A DNA stretch of 32,093 nt from Candidatus Apopatocola equi (GCA_018065965.1 JAGHSH010000128.1:1-32093); one strand, 5' to 3'; positions 1-9,646 are shown, counted from the first letter of the stretch. Notes: a model not told the origin generated them from the letters alone. A program made the numbers and translations.

Positions 1-2
1 CC

Positions 3-554
3 GATGCGCCCCAGCCCCCGGGCAGCAATGTGGGAGACCTCATCGGTTATATCCGCTACCGGGGCTGTGAGGTGCAGCACAGCGCGGTTTCCTCCGTGTT
101 CGATTTTCTGTACGCCGACTACCGGGAGAGCCGTATGGCCTATCTGAAGAAGCACGGCCGGGTGTCGGAATACGATTCCGAGAACCTGATGTATGCGCTC
201 ATCCGCGAGGTGCTGGCAGAGCGGGGAGAGCTGCCGCTGGAGGTGGCCTGCCACCCGGAGCTGCAGCTGATCTTCCGGGATCAGACGCGGATGAGCGAGG
301 AGGAGCGGCGGTTCGTGAATACAGGCCTGTCCCATCTGGATTTCCTGATCTTCAACCGGGTCACAAAGGCTCCTGTCCTCGCCATCGAGGTGGACGGCTT
401 CCGCTACCATCGGGAGGGAACCCGTCAGGCGGAGCGGGACAGAATGAAGGATCACATTCTTTCGGAATACGGCCTGCCCCTCCTGCGCTTCCCCACCAAC
501 GGCAGCGGCGAGCGGGAACGGCTTCGCGCCGGACTCAGTGAGCTTTTCCCCTGA
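3..554 (+). CDS. C-terminal part of a helicase-like protein ending in a DUF2726/PD-(D/E)xK-like domain (partial, open at left edge)
   Basis: Frame is open to the window edge (DAPQPPGSNVGDLIGYIRY...), so the GTG at 30 is probably internal. C-terminal 'HLDFLIFNRVTKAPVLAIEVDGFRYHREGTRQAERDRMKDHILSEYGLPLLRF' resembles DUF2726-type domains at the end of SF1 helicases. Confidence 0.6.
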   Translation, partial: DAPQPPGSNVGDLIGYIRYRGCEVQHSAVSSVFDFLYADYRESRMAYLKKHGRVSEYDSENLMYALIREVLAERGELPLEVACHPELQLIFRDQTRMSEEERRFVNTGLSHLDFLIFNRVTKAPVLAIEVDGFRYHREGTRQAERDRMKDHILSEYGLPLLRFPTNGSGERERLRAGLSELFP

Positions 555-691
555 GCAGAAACGGCGCCCCTTTCAGCCCCTTCCGGGCTGCGGCCACGGG
601 AAAAAGCGGTTGCTCTCCGGGCGCTTCGATGATATAATACGGCCCTGTGGAGTGGGAGAGACTCCAAAATAAGACCGAAATGGAGAGAAAA

Positions 692-2101
692 ATGGAAACC
701 CCAAAGCTCGAAAACAGGCATATCAACCTCTTTGCCCTCTCACAGGGCATGAACATGATGGCCCAGACCGTCCCCCTGACCTACCTGACCCTGTTCCTGA
801 CCGATTATCTGAAAATCAGCCCGCTGGCCATCGGTACGGGTCTGCTCATTGCCAAGACCTGCGACTTCCTCATCTCGCTGGTGGCGGGCATCGTCATTGA
901 AAAGAGCAACATGAAGCGCGGCAAGTACCTTTCCTGGGTGCGTCTGCTGACCTTCACGCTCTTCTTCGGCAACATCGTGCAGATGCTCGATACCACCGCC
1001 TTCATCAGCAGCCCGAACCTCCGCCTTGCCGTGGTGTGCGTGTTTTATGTGATGTTCCACGGCTCCATGAACTTCTCCGCCTCTGCCCGCGGCGCGCTCA
1101 TTACCAAGCTCGCCGGCGCCGACATGGAGAACCGCAAGCGCCTGACGGCCCGCCAGACTCAGGTGGGCGCGGCCACGTCCATCATCACCTCGGCCGTCAC
1201 CCTGCCTGCCATCAATCTGGTCAAGTCCATGACCGGCTCCGATTCTCTGGGCTTCTTCGTGGTCACGCTGGTCTTTTCCGTGTGCTTCCTCATCACGAAC
1301 CTGATCTTTGCCCACAGCGTGCAGGCTTTCGATCCTCCCACAACGGAGGGCGCACCCCGGAAAAAGACTGCCAGCGTGAAGGAAATGGTGCAGTCCGTGG
1401 TCACCAACAAGCAGATGCTGGTGCTCTTTTTCGGCTTCACCGTGAATACCGTGGGCGGTCAGGTGTTCACCGGCCTTACGGCCTACTTCTTCCGCGCCAC
1501 CGATAACTTCAACTTCATGACCGTGGCCTTCACGGCCCGCAGCATCGTGGCGCTGCTCTGCTCCATGGCCGGCCCCGCTCTGGGCCGCAGGCTGGGCAAG
1601 AAGAAATCCCTGCTCATCGCCTGGGGCATTTATGCCGCCGTGATGGTGGGCATCCGCTTCTTCGCCGTGGACGCAGCGGGCAATGCCAACCTCTTCTTCA
1701 TCACCGTGATGCTCTGCCTGTCCACCGGCGGTATGTATCTCTACACCGTGCTCATGACCACCTACTATCTGGACTGCGGCGAGTACGGCTACTACGTCAC
1801 CGGCGTGGACAACCGTACCATGGCCGTTACGGTCATGAACTGGCCCACCAAGATCGGCTTTGCTCTGGGCGGCTCTCTGGTAGGCTATGCCGTGGCTCTC
1901 TCCGGCTACCATGCCCCCACGGAGACGGCGGCTGCCTTTGTAGACGACATGGGCCGCTTCCTGACCATCTGGGCGCTGATCCCCGCCTGCACCACGGCGC
2001 TGGCCATGCTGATCATCGGCTTCGGCTACAAGCTCACGGAGGAGCAGGCCGCCGAGTATGCCAAAGCCAACATGGAGCGCGAGCAGGCCGCGAACGCCTG
2101 A
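692..2101 (+). CDS. MFS / glycoside-pentoside-hexuronide (GPH) family transporter
   Basis: Multiple hydrophobic segments; 'METPKLENRHINLFALSQGMNMMAQTVPLTYLTLFLTDYL' is GPH/MFS-like. Start moved to 692 because GGAGAG lies just upstream of that ATG. Confidence 0.8.
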   Translation: METPKLENRHINLFALSQGMNMMAQTVPLTYLTLFLTDYLKISPLAIGTGLLIAKTCDFLISLVAGIVIEKSNMKRGKYLSWVRLLTFTLFFGNIVQMLDTTAFISSPNLRLAVVCVFYVMFHGSMNFSASARGALITKLAGADMENRKRLTARQTQVGAATSIITSAVTLPAINLVKSMTGSDSLGFFVVTLVFSVCFLITNLIFAHSVQAFDPPTTEGAPRKKTASVKEMVQSVVTNKQMLVLFFGFTVNTVGGQVFTGLTAYFFRATDNFNFMTVAFTARSIVALLCSMAGPALGRRLGKKKSLLIAWGIYAAVMVGIRFFAVDAAGNANLFFITVMLCLSTGGMYLYTVLMTTYYLDCGEYGYYVTGVDNRTMAVTVMNWPTKIGFALGGSLVGYAVALSGYHAPTETAAAFVDDMGRFLTIWALIPACTTALAMLIIGFGYKLTEEQAAEYAKANMEREQAANA

Positions 2102-2135
2102 GCCTCCCGCCCCTTTCAGACAGACCGAAATCCAT

Positions 2136-2172
2136 AAAAAGCTCGCGGCGCTGCGGCGCTGCGAGCCTTTTT
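2136..2172 (+). terminator. Rho-independent terminator after the transporter gene
   Basis: aaaaagctcgc...gcgagccttttt GC-rich stem with T-run. Confidence 0.75.
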
Positions 2173-2209
2173 GCGCTTCCCGGAGAAGGTTTTTCGGCTG
2201 CCTGCAGGA

Positions 2210-2238
2210 ATTGTTATACGTGTTGTATGTATAACAAT
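2210..2238. promoter_or_regulatory. 10-bp perfect inverted repeat ATTGTTATAC-N9-GTATAACAAT, candidate operator
   Basis: Read directly; lies in the intergenic region before the SBP gene and overlaps TTGTAT-17-TATAAA. Confidence 0.5.
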
Positions 2239-2440
2239 CCGATTATATAAAACGCTTTTTCTCCGGGCGCCTCTCACTCACACAGGCTGATTTTGCAGCA
2301 AAAAAACGAAGGGAGACAGACGGGGGAAACAGGAATTTGTACCTTTTTCCGTCTTGCATAAATATGCATTTTCGCTTATACTATTCAAACAAACCTAAAT
2401 AAGGTGAATGAAAAAAGAAACTACAGAAAGAGGGAGAAAA

Positions 2441-3622
2441 ATGAAAAATCTTAAGAAGCTCCTTGCCGCGCTCCTTGCGCTGGCCATGATGCTTGCCCTG
2501 TGCGCCTGCGGCGGCTCCTCCAAGACGGATGAGAACACGGTCGTGATCGGCTACATCGGGGATCTATCCAATGCGGACGCCTACGTGGGTGTTCCGCCTC
2601 AGCAGTTCCTGCAGGACTACTTTGAAGAGCTGAATGCCAAGGGCGGCTACCTCGGCAAGCAGGTCAAATTCGTTGCCTATGACATGCAGCCCGACAACGC
2701 GGTCGACGGTCTGAATGCCTGCAAGCGTCTGATCGACAACGATCATGCCATTGCCATTCTCGGCCCCTCCTCCAGCTCTGCCGCCATTCCCATGGCTGAG
2801 TACTGCGATCAGACCCATGTTCCCTTCATCGCTACCTCCGCTACCAATGAGCTGGTCACCGTCGCCGAGGACGGCACTCTGCACCCCTATGCCTTCCGCG
2901 TTTCCTTCATCGACTCCTATCAGGGCACTGCCGCCGCCATCTACGCGGTGAAGCAGGGCATTACCAAGGTCGCCATGATCGAGACCAACGGCAACCCCTA
3001 TTCTCAGAACATCTGCAACTTCTTTACGGAGTCCTTCGGCAAGCTGGGCGGCTCGGTGGTGGAGCGCATTGCCATTCAGGACAAGGATGTTGACTTCCGT
3101 GCGCAGCTGACCAACTTCGCCTCCATGGACATCGATGCCATCTTCATGCCCTCCGGCACCTACGTGCAGCCCGCCTACGTGGTACAGCAGGCCAAGGAGC
3201 TGGGTCTGAACCTCAAGTTTGTCTTTACTGACGGTGTGTATGACGATACGCTGCTGGAGCTCTGCGGCGATGCGCTGGACGGCTCCATCCTGACCGTGGG
3301 CGTTTACGGCGAGAATGAGGAGTACAAGGCCTTTGCCGAGCAGTTCACCGCCAAGCACCCCGAGTACGGCGCGAACATCTTCGTCTACCTGTGCTACGAT
3401 GCGCTCAAGCTCCTTGAGTACGGCATCGAGACCAGCCAGTCTCTGGATTCTGAGAAGATCCGAGACGCCATCGAGGGCGCTGCCGATGTGGATCTCTTCA
3501 CCGACCACCACTTCTCCGTGGATCCCGCTACCCACAACCCCCTCAACAAGATGGTTGAGATCGTCGGCTTTAAGAACGGCGAGTTCTATCTGGTCGACGA
3601 GTTCTATCCCAACATGGACTGA
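2441..3622 (+). CDS. Branched-chain amino-acid-type ABC transporter substrate-binding lipoprotein
   Basis: Lipobox LCACGG; Leu/Ile/Val-binding family pattern (VVIGYIGDLS..., AILGPSSSSAAIPMAEYC); RBS agggag before ATG 2441; followed by livHMGF-like genes. Confidence 0.88.
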   Translation: MKNLKKLLAALLALAMMLALCACGGSSKTDENTVVIGYIGDLSNADAYVGVPPQQFLQDYFEELNAKGGYLGKQVKFVAYDMQPDNAVDGLNACKRLIDNDHAIAILGPSSSSAAIPMAEYCDQTHVPFIATSATNELVTVAEDGTLHPYAFRVSFIDSYQGTAAAIYAVKQGITKVAMIETNGNPYSQNICNFFTESFGKLGGSVVERIAIQDKDVDFRAQLTNFASMDIDAIFMPSGTYVQPAYVVQQAKELGLNLKFVFTDGVYDDTLLELCGDALDGSILTVGVYGENEEYKAFAEQFTAKHPEYGANIFVYLCYDALKLLEYGIETSQSLDSEKIRDAIEGAADVDLFTDHHFSVDPATHNPLNKMVEIVGFKNGEFYLVDEFYPNMD

Positions 3623-3710
3623 TTCCCGTCCTGCTGCGGAACATACATTTTCTGACACGGGCAAAGCCGGATCCTCCGGCTTTGCCATGTGCCGTATCTG
3701 GGAGGAAACT

Positions 3711-4586
3711 ATGATTCAGATCTTGCAGCAGCTGGTTACCAGCGTGTCCGTCGGCGGGCTGTATGCCCTGCTTGCCGTCGGTTATGCACTGATCTACAGC
3801 GTGTTTGATTTCACGAAGTTAGCATTTGGCGGGATCATGATGGTCTCCGCCTTTGCCGGTTATTTTGCCACGAAGCTCGGTGTTCCCACTGCTGCTGCGA
3901 TGCTGGTCGCTTCCGCGGCCGGCGTTCTGATTTCCGTTGCCGTTGAGCTGCTGGCTTACCGGCCCATGAGAAAGAGAAACGCCAACAGGCTCTTCCTGAT
4001 GATCTCCGCCATGGGCGTGAATATTTTCATCACGAACCTGTTTCTCTGCCTCTTCGGCGCCAATCTCCGCGCCCTGCCCACCGGCTTTTCCAGCAATACC
4101 ATAGCGTTAGGCCCCCTGCGTATCGGCGTGGTCGATCTGCTCTCCCTGATCGTTTCGGTGGTCGCGCTGGTCCTGCTCACCTTCTTCCTTTACCGCACCA
4201 GAGCGGGTGTTACGGTGCGTGCCAGCGCACTGGATATGTCCACCGCCGGCCTGATGGGCATTGATGTGAACCGCGTGTCGCTCATCGTCTTTGCCATCTC
4301 CGGCATCACCGCCGCCATTGCGGGCATGTTCTTCGGCATGAAGTACAATGTATATCCCGCCATGGGCTCGATTTCCAACAAGGCGTTCATCGCCAGCGTG
4401 ATCGGCGGTCTCGGCAGCCTGAAGGGCGCGGTGATCGGCGGCTTCCTGCTGGGCATCCTCGAGATCATGGTAACGGCTTATATTTCCGCAACCTACCGGG
4501 ATCTGGTCTCCTTTGCCGTGATGATGATCGTGCTCATTTTCCTGCCCAACGGCCTCTTCGGCATGGGCGACCAGAATAAGCTGTAA
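3711..4586 (+). CDS. livH: Branched-chain amino-acid ABC transporter permease (LivH family)
   Basis: MIQILQQLVTSVSVGGLYALLAVGYALIYSV; RBS GGAGG before ATG 3711 (the ORF-track start at 3315 is an out-of-frame extension over the SBP gene). Confidence 0.9.
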   Translation: MIQILQQLVTSVSVGGLYALLAVGYALIYSVFDFTKLAFGGIMMVSAFAGYFATKLGVPTAAAMLVASAAGVLISVAVELLAYRPMRKRNANRLFLMISAMGVNIFITNLFLCLFGANLRALPTGFSSNTIALGPLRIGVVDLLSLIVSVVALVLLTFFLYRTRAGVTVRASALDMSTAGLMGIDVNRVSLIVFAISGITAAIAGMFFGMKYNVYPAMGSISNKAFIASVIGGLGSLKGAVIGGFLLGILEIMVTAYISATYRDLVSFAVMMIVLIFLPNGLFGMGDQNKL

Positions 4587-4599
4587 GGAGGCAACGAAC

Positions 4600-5508
4600 G
4601 TGTATATCCAGTCAGTTATCGTAACGATCTGCACCAATGTTATCTCCGTTGTGGGTCTTGCTCTGCTCACCGGCTACACCGGCATGTTCTCACTGGGTCA
4701 TGCGGGCTTCATGTGCATCGGCGCCTACACGGCTGTGCTGACCCACCTCCATCTGGGCATTCCCTATCTTCTCGCCCTCCTGCTGGGCGGCCTGACCGCC
4801 GGCCTCGTTGGCCTGATCATCGGCTATCCGACCCTTCGCAACCGGCTCCGCGGCGATTACTTCGCCATCTGCATGATGGGCTTCGGCACCGTGGTCAGAC
4901 TCATCATCAACAACATGAACAACCCCATCGTCAAGGGCTCTACCGGCATCTCCAAGATCCCGCAGCTGACCACGCTCTGGTCTGCGCTGTTCATCACGGC
5001 GGCTCTGGTGTTCTTCATGTGGAACTTCGTCCACTCTCAGTTCGGGAAAAACTGCCTCGCCGTGCAGCAGCAGGAAGTGGCAGCGGAGATGATGGGCGTT
5101 GACATCGTGAAGACCAAGCTGATCTCGCTGGTCATCTCGGCATTCTACTGCGGCATTGCCGGTGCGCTGCTGGCCTTCTGGATCCAGTACATCAGCCCCA
5201 ATAACTTTACCGACACCAAGTCCAACGACTTCCTGGCTACACTGGTCACCGGCGGCACCAACAGCATCACCGGCCCCGTGCTTGCGGCAGCGCTCATCAC
5301 CACCATGCTGGAGTATCTGCGCTTTCTGGCCAATTGGCGTCTGGTGATCTACGGTCTGCTGTATGTGGTAATCATGCGCTTCCGTCCCGAGGGACTGATG
5401 GGCTACCGGGAATTTTCCTTCCGCGGTACGCTCCGCTTTTTCCGGGAGCTGCCCGCCAGACTCAAGGGCATCCGGGAGAAGGTCACCGGCAGAAAGGGAG
5501 GCGTCTGA
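4600..5508 (+). CDS. livM: Branched-chain amino-acid ABC transporter permease (LivM family), GTG start
   Basis: GYTGMFSLGHAGFMCIGAYTAVL motif; aaggagg RBS. Confidence 0.9.
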   Translation: MYIQSVIVTICTNVISVVGLALLTGYTGMFSLGHAGFMCIGAYTAVLTHLHLGIPYLLALLLGGLTAGLVGLIIGYPTLRNRLRGDYFAICMMGFGTVVRLIINNMNNPIVKGSTGISKIPQLTTLWSALFITAALVFFMWNFVHSQFGKNCLAVQQQEVAAEMMGVDIVKTKLISLVISAFYCGIAGALLAFWIQYISPNNFTDTKSNDFLATLVTGGTNSITGPVLAAALITTMLEYLRFLANWRLVIYGLLYVVIMRFRPEGLMGYREFSFRGTLRFFRELPARLKGIREKVTGRKGGV

Positions 5509-5509
5509 A

Positions 5510-6286
5510 ATGAAAAGAATACTGGATGTTTCCGCGCTGACGATCCGCTTCGGCGGCCTGACGGCCATTGACAATTTCTCCATGCACATCGACGAGGGGG
5601 AGTTCGTGGGCATTATCGGCCCCAACGGCGCGGGTAAGACGACCTTTTTCAACTCGCTGACCGGCAATGTGACGCCTGCCTCCGGCTCCGTCAATTACTG
5701 CGGCACGAGCCTGATCGGAAAGATCCCATCCCGGATTTCTCAGATGGGCATCAGCCGCACCTTCCAGAACATCCGTATCTTTCCCAAGATGACGGTGCTG
5801 GAAAATGTGTGCATCCCTCTGCACAGCAAGCCTACCTACGGCCTTTTCCCGGCAGTTCTGGGTCTGAAGTCCGCCAAAGCGGAGGACGAGCGAATCCGGG
5901 ACGAGGCCCTGAGCTATCTCGAGCGCCTCGGCATCGGGGAGTACAGGGACTATGAGGCCGGCACGCTGCCCTACGGTCTGCAGCGCAGGCTGGAGATCGC
6001 CCGGGCTCTTGCCGCGCACCCCACGCTCCTGCTGCTGGATGAGCCCGCTGCGGGCATGAACAACGATGAGTGCCGGGAACTGGTGGAGCTGCTGAAAAAG
6101 ATCCACAGGGAATGCAAGCTCACCGTTATGCTCATCGAGCACCACATGGACGTGATTCAGCCCCTCTGCGACCGGCTCTATGTGCTGAATCTCGGCGCTC
6201 TCCTCCGGGAGGGAAAACCCGGGGAGGTACTCTCCGACCCCGAGGTGGTGCGTGCGTATCTGGGTGAAAGGAGAAAACGCAAATGA
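5510..6286 (+). CDS. livG: ABC transporter ATP-binding protein (LivG family)
   Basis: Walker A GPNGAGKTTFFN; ISRTFQNIRIFPKMTVLENV; LLLDEPAAGMN. Confidence 0.92.
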   Translation: MKRILDVSALTIRFGGLTAIDNFSMHIDEGEFVGIIGPNGAGKTTFFNSLTGNVTPASGSVNYCGTSLIGKIPSRISQMGISRTFQNIRIFPKMTVLENVCIPLHSKPTYGLFPAVLGLKSAKAEDERIRDEALSYLERLGIGEYRDYEAGTLPYGLQRRLEIARALAAHPTLLLLDEPAAGMNNDECRELVELLKKIHRECKLTVMLIEHHMDVIQPLCDRLYVLNLGALLREGKPGEVLSDPEVVRAYLGERRKRK

Positions 6287-7011
6287 GCAAAATGCTGGAG
6301 ATCAGCGGCCTTTCCTCCTATTACGGCGGGATCTGCGCGCTGAACGATGTGAGTCTCTATATCAACGAGGGCGAGATCACCTCTATCATCGGCTCGAACG
6401 GTGCGGGCAAGTCTACCCTGATGCGCACCGTTGCCGGTGACAAAAAGATCGACAGCGGTACTGTCCTGTTCAACGGCAGCCCCCTGCCGGAGAGCGTGGA
6501 TCGGGTAGTTTCCGGCGGCATCTCGCTGGTGCCTGAAGGGAGAAGGATCTTTTCCTCTCTCACCGTGCGGGAAAATCTGATCCTCGGCACCTGCTCCCGC
6601 CGGGACTACAAGCAGGCCATGGCGGACACGCTGGATGAGGTGCTGGAGCTGTTCCCGAAGCTGAGGGAGCGTTACCATCAGCCCGGCGGCACGCTCTCCG
6701 GCGGCGAGCAGCAGATGCTTGCCATCGGCCGTGCTCTGATGGCCCGGCCCAAGCTGCTCTGCCTGGACGAGCCCTCTCTGGGTCTGGCACCGATCATCAT
6801 CGACGAGGTCTTTGACAAGATCATCCAGCTCAACGAGGAGCGGGGCCTGACGGTGCTGCTGGTGGAGCAGAATGCGTTTCTGGCCTTGGATGTTGCCCAC
6901 CGTGCCTATGTTCTGAACACGGGCCGCATCACGCTGGAGGGTACCGGTACGGAGCTGGCGGAAAACCCCAATGTGCAGGCGGAGTACCTCGGCGTGAAAA
7001 CAGGGGAGTGA
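6283..7011 (+). CDS. livF: ABC transporter ATP-binding protein (LivF family)
   Basis: GSNGAGKSTLMR, LSGGEQQMLAIGRALM, LCLDEPSLGLAP; 4-nt overlap with upstream gene. Confidence 0.92.
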   Translation: MSKMLEISGLSSYYGGICALNDVSLYINEGEITSIIGSNGAGKSTLMRTVAGDKKIDSGTVLFNGSPLPESVDRVVSGGISLVPEGRRIFSSLTVRENLILGTCSRRDYKQAMADTLDEVLELFPKLRERYHQPGGTLSGGEQQMLAIGRALMARPKLLCLDEPSLGLAPIIIDEVFDKIIQLNEERGLTVLLVEQNAFLALDVAHRAYVLNTGRITLEGTGTELAENPNVQAEYLGVKTGE

Positions 7012-7015
7012 GCAA

Positions 7016-8137
7016 ATGAAGGAAGAGAACTATCGGTTGGGCGCGGAGCTGCGCCATGAACTGCACAGACACCCGGAGCTGTCCTGCGAGGAGGTCTGGA
7101 CGAAGAACCGCCTTGCGGAGTTTCTCCGGGCGCATACAAAGAGTCTTGAGATCGTGGATCGCGGCAGGTGGCTCTATGCCCACTATCACGGAAACGGTCA
7201 GGGGAAAATGATCGCCCTTCGGGCGGATTTCGATGCGCTGCCCATCGAGGAGACCATTGAACTGCCCTACGGTTCCGAATGCTCCGGCGTGTCCCACAAG
7301 TGCGGCCACGACGGCCATGCGGCCACCCTGGCTGCCTTTGCGCTGGAGCTGGAGGAGCGCGGGACGGACAACGATGTGTATCTGGTCTTTCAGCACGCGG
7401 AAGAGATCGGTGCGGGCGCGGTGGAGTGCGCCGTACTGATGGATGAGGAGCAGATCGACGAGGTTTATGCCTATCACAATGCTCCGGGCATACCGCAGGG
7501 AAGCATTCTGGTGGGCGATGGGAATTACTCCTGCGCTTCCATGGGCATGAGTCTGTATTTTGAGGGCAAGGCCTCTCACGCCTCTGCCCCGGGCGTGGGG
7601 CGCAATCCCGCACCGGCCATCTCCCGCATCGTCCTCGCCCTCCCGCAGCTGTACCGACCCGAGGATTACACGGGTCTTGTGCTGGCTACCGTCATCCAGA
7701 TCGATCTGGGCGAGACCGCCTTCGGCACCTCCGCCGGCAGCGGTGTGCTTCGCCTGACAATCCGCGGTCAGCATGAGAAGGAAATGTACACCCTGCGCGA
7801 CAGGATCAACACCATGGCCAACGCTCTGTGCGCGGAGTACGGGCTGAGCTTCCGGGTGGAATACTGCGACGTTTTCCCCGAAAACGTGAACGAGCGGGGC
7901 TGCACGGAGAAGGTCAGAGCGGCTGCCCGCAGACTCGGGCTGCAGCTTCTGGAGCGGGAATTTCCGGAGGCCGGCTCCGAGGACTTCGGCTATTTTACCA
8001 AGCGTGCGCCGGGCAGCTACTTCGATGTAGGTGCCGGTGAGGACGTTACCCCCCTCCACACGGTCACCTATGATTTCCCGGATGAAATCATCCCCACGGC
8101 AGCAGCCGTGTTTGCAGAGCTCACGGAGCTGAAATAA
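7016..8137 (+). CDS. M20 family amidohydrolase/peptidase
   Basis: LRHELHRHPELSCEE, SHKCGHDGHAATLAAFA, FQHAEEIGAGA, EAGSEDFGYF. Confidence 0.9.
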   Translation: MKEENYRLGAELRHELHRHPELSCEEVWTKNRLAEFLRAHTKSLEIVDRGRWLYAHYHGNGQGKMIALRADFDALPIEETIELPYGSECSGVSHKCGHDGHAATLAAFALELEERGTDNDVYLVFQHAEEIGAGAVECAVLMDEEQIDEVYAYHNAPGIPQGSILVGDGNYSCASMGMSLYFEGKASHASAPGVGRNPAPAISRIVLALPQLYRPEDYTGLVLATVIQIDLGETAFGTSAGSGVLRLTIRGQHEKEMYTLRDRINTMANALCAEYGLSFRVEYCDVFPENVNERGCTEKVRAAARRLGLQLLEREFPEAGSEDFGYFTKRAPGSYFDVGAGEDVTPLHTVTYDFPDEIIPTAAAVFAELTELK

Positions 8138-8138
8138 A

Positions 8139-8181
8139 CCGAACGGACAGTCCGCTCACTGAGAGCGGACTGTCCGTTCGG
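8139..8181. repeat. Perfect 19-bp hairpin CCGAACGGACAGTCCGCTC-ACTGA-GAGCGGACTGTCCGTTCGG
   Basis: Read directly; no T-run follows on + strand. Confidence 0.85.
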
Positions 8182-8255
8182 GCTTGAAATATCTTGCGCT
8201 GTGAGATACAATGGACGCACAGGCGAAAGCTGAAACGATACAGGAGGGAGCGCAA

Positions 8256-9269
8256 ATGAAATGTGCCATTTACGGAGCCGGGTCGCTGGGAACCGTGCTG
8301 GGGGCGTACATGACCAAAAACGGCCAGGAGGTCGATCTGATCAACCGCAACGAAGCCCATGTCAGGGCACTGCAGACCGGCGGCGCCCATATTACCGGCA
8401 CAGTGGAGTTTACGGTTCCCGTCAGGGCTATGCTCCCCGATGAGATGAAGGGCCCCTACGATGTGATCTTCCTGATGACAAAGCAGCTGCTGAACCGGGA
8501 GGTCGTTACGTTTCTCAAGCCCTTCCTGACCGGGGACGGCGTGATCGTTACGCTGCAGAACGGCATCCCGGAGCCGGGGATCGCAGAGATCGTGGGCGCA
8601 GACCATACGATGGGCTGTGTGGTGGAATGGGGCGCGACCCTGTCCGCTCCGGGCGAGAGCACGATGACCAGCAGCCCGGACAGCCTCTCGTTCCACATGG
8701 GAAGGATGGAGGGTATTACCGATGCGCAGGAGACTCTGGTCAGGTCGCTTCTGGAGAAAATGTGTCCTGTGGAGGTCGAAGCGAACCTTCTCGGAGTGAG
8801 ATGGTCAAAGCTTCTCATCAACGCTACCTTTTCCGGCCTCGGCACGGTGGTGGGCGGGCTGTTCGGCGATGTCAGCGAGAACAGGGACGTCCGGGAGGTC
8901 GCGCTTCGCTGCATTAAGGAGTGCATAGATGTGGGTCACGCTGCGGGAGCGGAATTCGCCCCCGTGCAGGGCAAGAATATCACAGGGCTTTTCTATTACC
9001 GAACCGGGCTGAAGCGTGCCTTTGCCGGGCTGCTGCTCCCTCTTGCCATGAAAAAGCACCGCAGTATTGAGCCGTCCATGCTGCAGGATCTCAAAAAGGG
9101 AAAGCTCTGCGAGGTGGACGCCATCAACGGTGTGGTCTGCCGTTGGGGCAGAAAGTGCGGCGTGCCCACGCCCATCAACGACCGGATCGTGGAGATCATC
9201 AGGAAGGAACAGACCGGCGAGCTGAAGCCGGAGCACAGCAACATCCGCCTTTTCGACGATCTTCTCTGA
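8256..9269 (+). CDS. Ketopantoate reductase PanE/ApbA family 2-dehydropantoate 2-reductase-like
   Basis: MKCAIYGAGSLGTVLGAYMTKNG Rossmann motif; CEVDAINGVVCRWGRKCGVPTPIND typical C-terminal motif; GGAGGGAG RBS. Confidence 0.85.
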   Translation: MKCAIYGAGSLGTVLGAYMTKNGQEVDLINRNEAHVRALQTGGAHITGTVEFTVPVRAMLPDEMKGPYDVIFLMTKQLLNREVVTFLKPFLTGDGVIVTLQNGIPEPGIAEIVGADHTMGCVVEWGATLSAPGESTMTSSPDSLSFHMGRMEGITDAQETLVRSLLEKMCPVEVEANLLGVRWSKLLINATFSGLGTVVGGLFGDVSENRDVREVALRCIKECIDVGHAAGAEFAPVQGKNITGLFYYRTGLKRAFAGLLLPLAMKKHRSIEPSMLQDLKKGKLCEVDAINGVVCRWGRKCGVPTPINDRIVEIIRKEQTGELKPEHSNIRLFDDLL

Positions 9270-9384
9270 GCGTGACCGAACGCACTGTACAGTAAACGGA
9301 TTGAGCCGATGACCCTTTCCGACGGAACCGAAAATGAAAGAACAGTCCCTAAAAGTGATGCGGCGGCGGACAAAGTGTTACCAT

Positions 9385-9398
9385 CTTTGTTAACAAAG
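9385..9398. promoter_or_regulatory. 14-bp perfect palindrome CTTTGTTAACAAAG just outside the left island boundary
   Basis: Read directly; function unknown. Confidence 0.3.
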
Positions 9399-9445
9399 CA
9401 GGCTAAACGCGATTATTCTATGCTTATTCTGACACTCAACGAAAA

Positions 9446-9485
9446 AACAAAAAAGCCCTGAAACCGTTAAAGTTTCAAGGCTTTT
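9446..9485 (-). terminator. Rho-independent terminator of left tRNA-Leu (one C-A mismatch in stem)
   Basis: gccctgaaac-cgttaaa-gtttcaaggc with T-run on the minus strand. Confidence 0.7.
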
Positions 9486-9489
9486 ACGA

Positions 9490-9577
9490 TGGTGCGCGAG
9501 GGGGGACTCGAACCCCCACGTCCGGAGTGGACACTAGAACCTGAATCTAGCGAGTCTACCAATTCCACCACTCGCGC
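9490..9577 (-). tRNA. tRNA-Leu(CAG), intact-looking copy
   Basis: GCGCGAG...CTCGCGC acceptor, A73, encoded CCA, anticodon loop TTCAGGT, long variable arm, G18G19 present, GTTCGAGTC T-loop. Confidence 0.95.
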
Positions 9578-9646
9578 GTGTCCGTATGTACCTTGAAAAG
9601 CGCTTTTTCGAGAACTGTAAATTTTTTTCTTATGGGATATATATTT

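Larger units (their letters stand above)
9446..9582. repeat. Left att-type direct repeat (137 nt) containing tRNA-Leu and its terminator
   Basis: Aligns gap-free with 28294-28430 with 4 mismatches. Confidence 0.9.

Noticed and set aside
740-1912. 390-aa minus-strand ORF (His/Gly-rich) opposite the MFS gene
   Set aside because: Antisense shadow of a GC-rich gene; low-complexity composition, no RBS or family.
2564-3688. 374-aa minus-strand ORF opposite the SBP gene
   Set aside because: Antisense shadow ORF of a well-supported gene.
4690-5694. 334-aa minus-strand ORF opposite livM/livG
   Set aside because: Antisense shadow; the + strand genes have clear motifs.
6929-8059. 376-aa minus-strand ORF opposite the M20 gene
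   Set aside because: Antisense shadow ORF.
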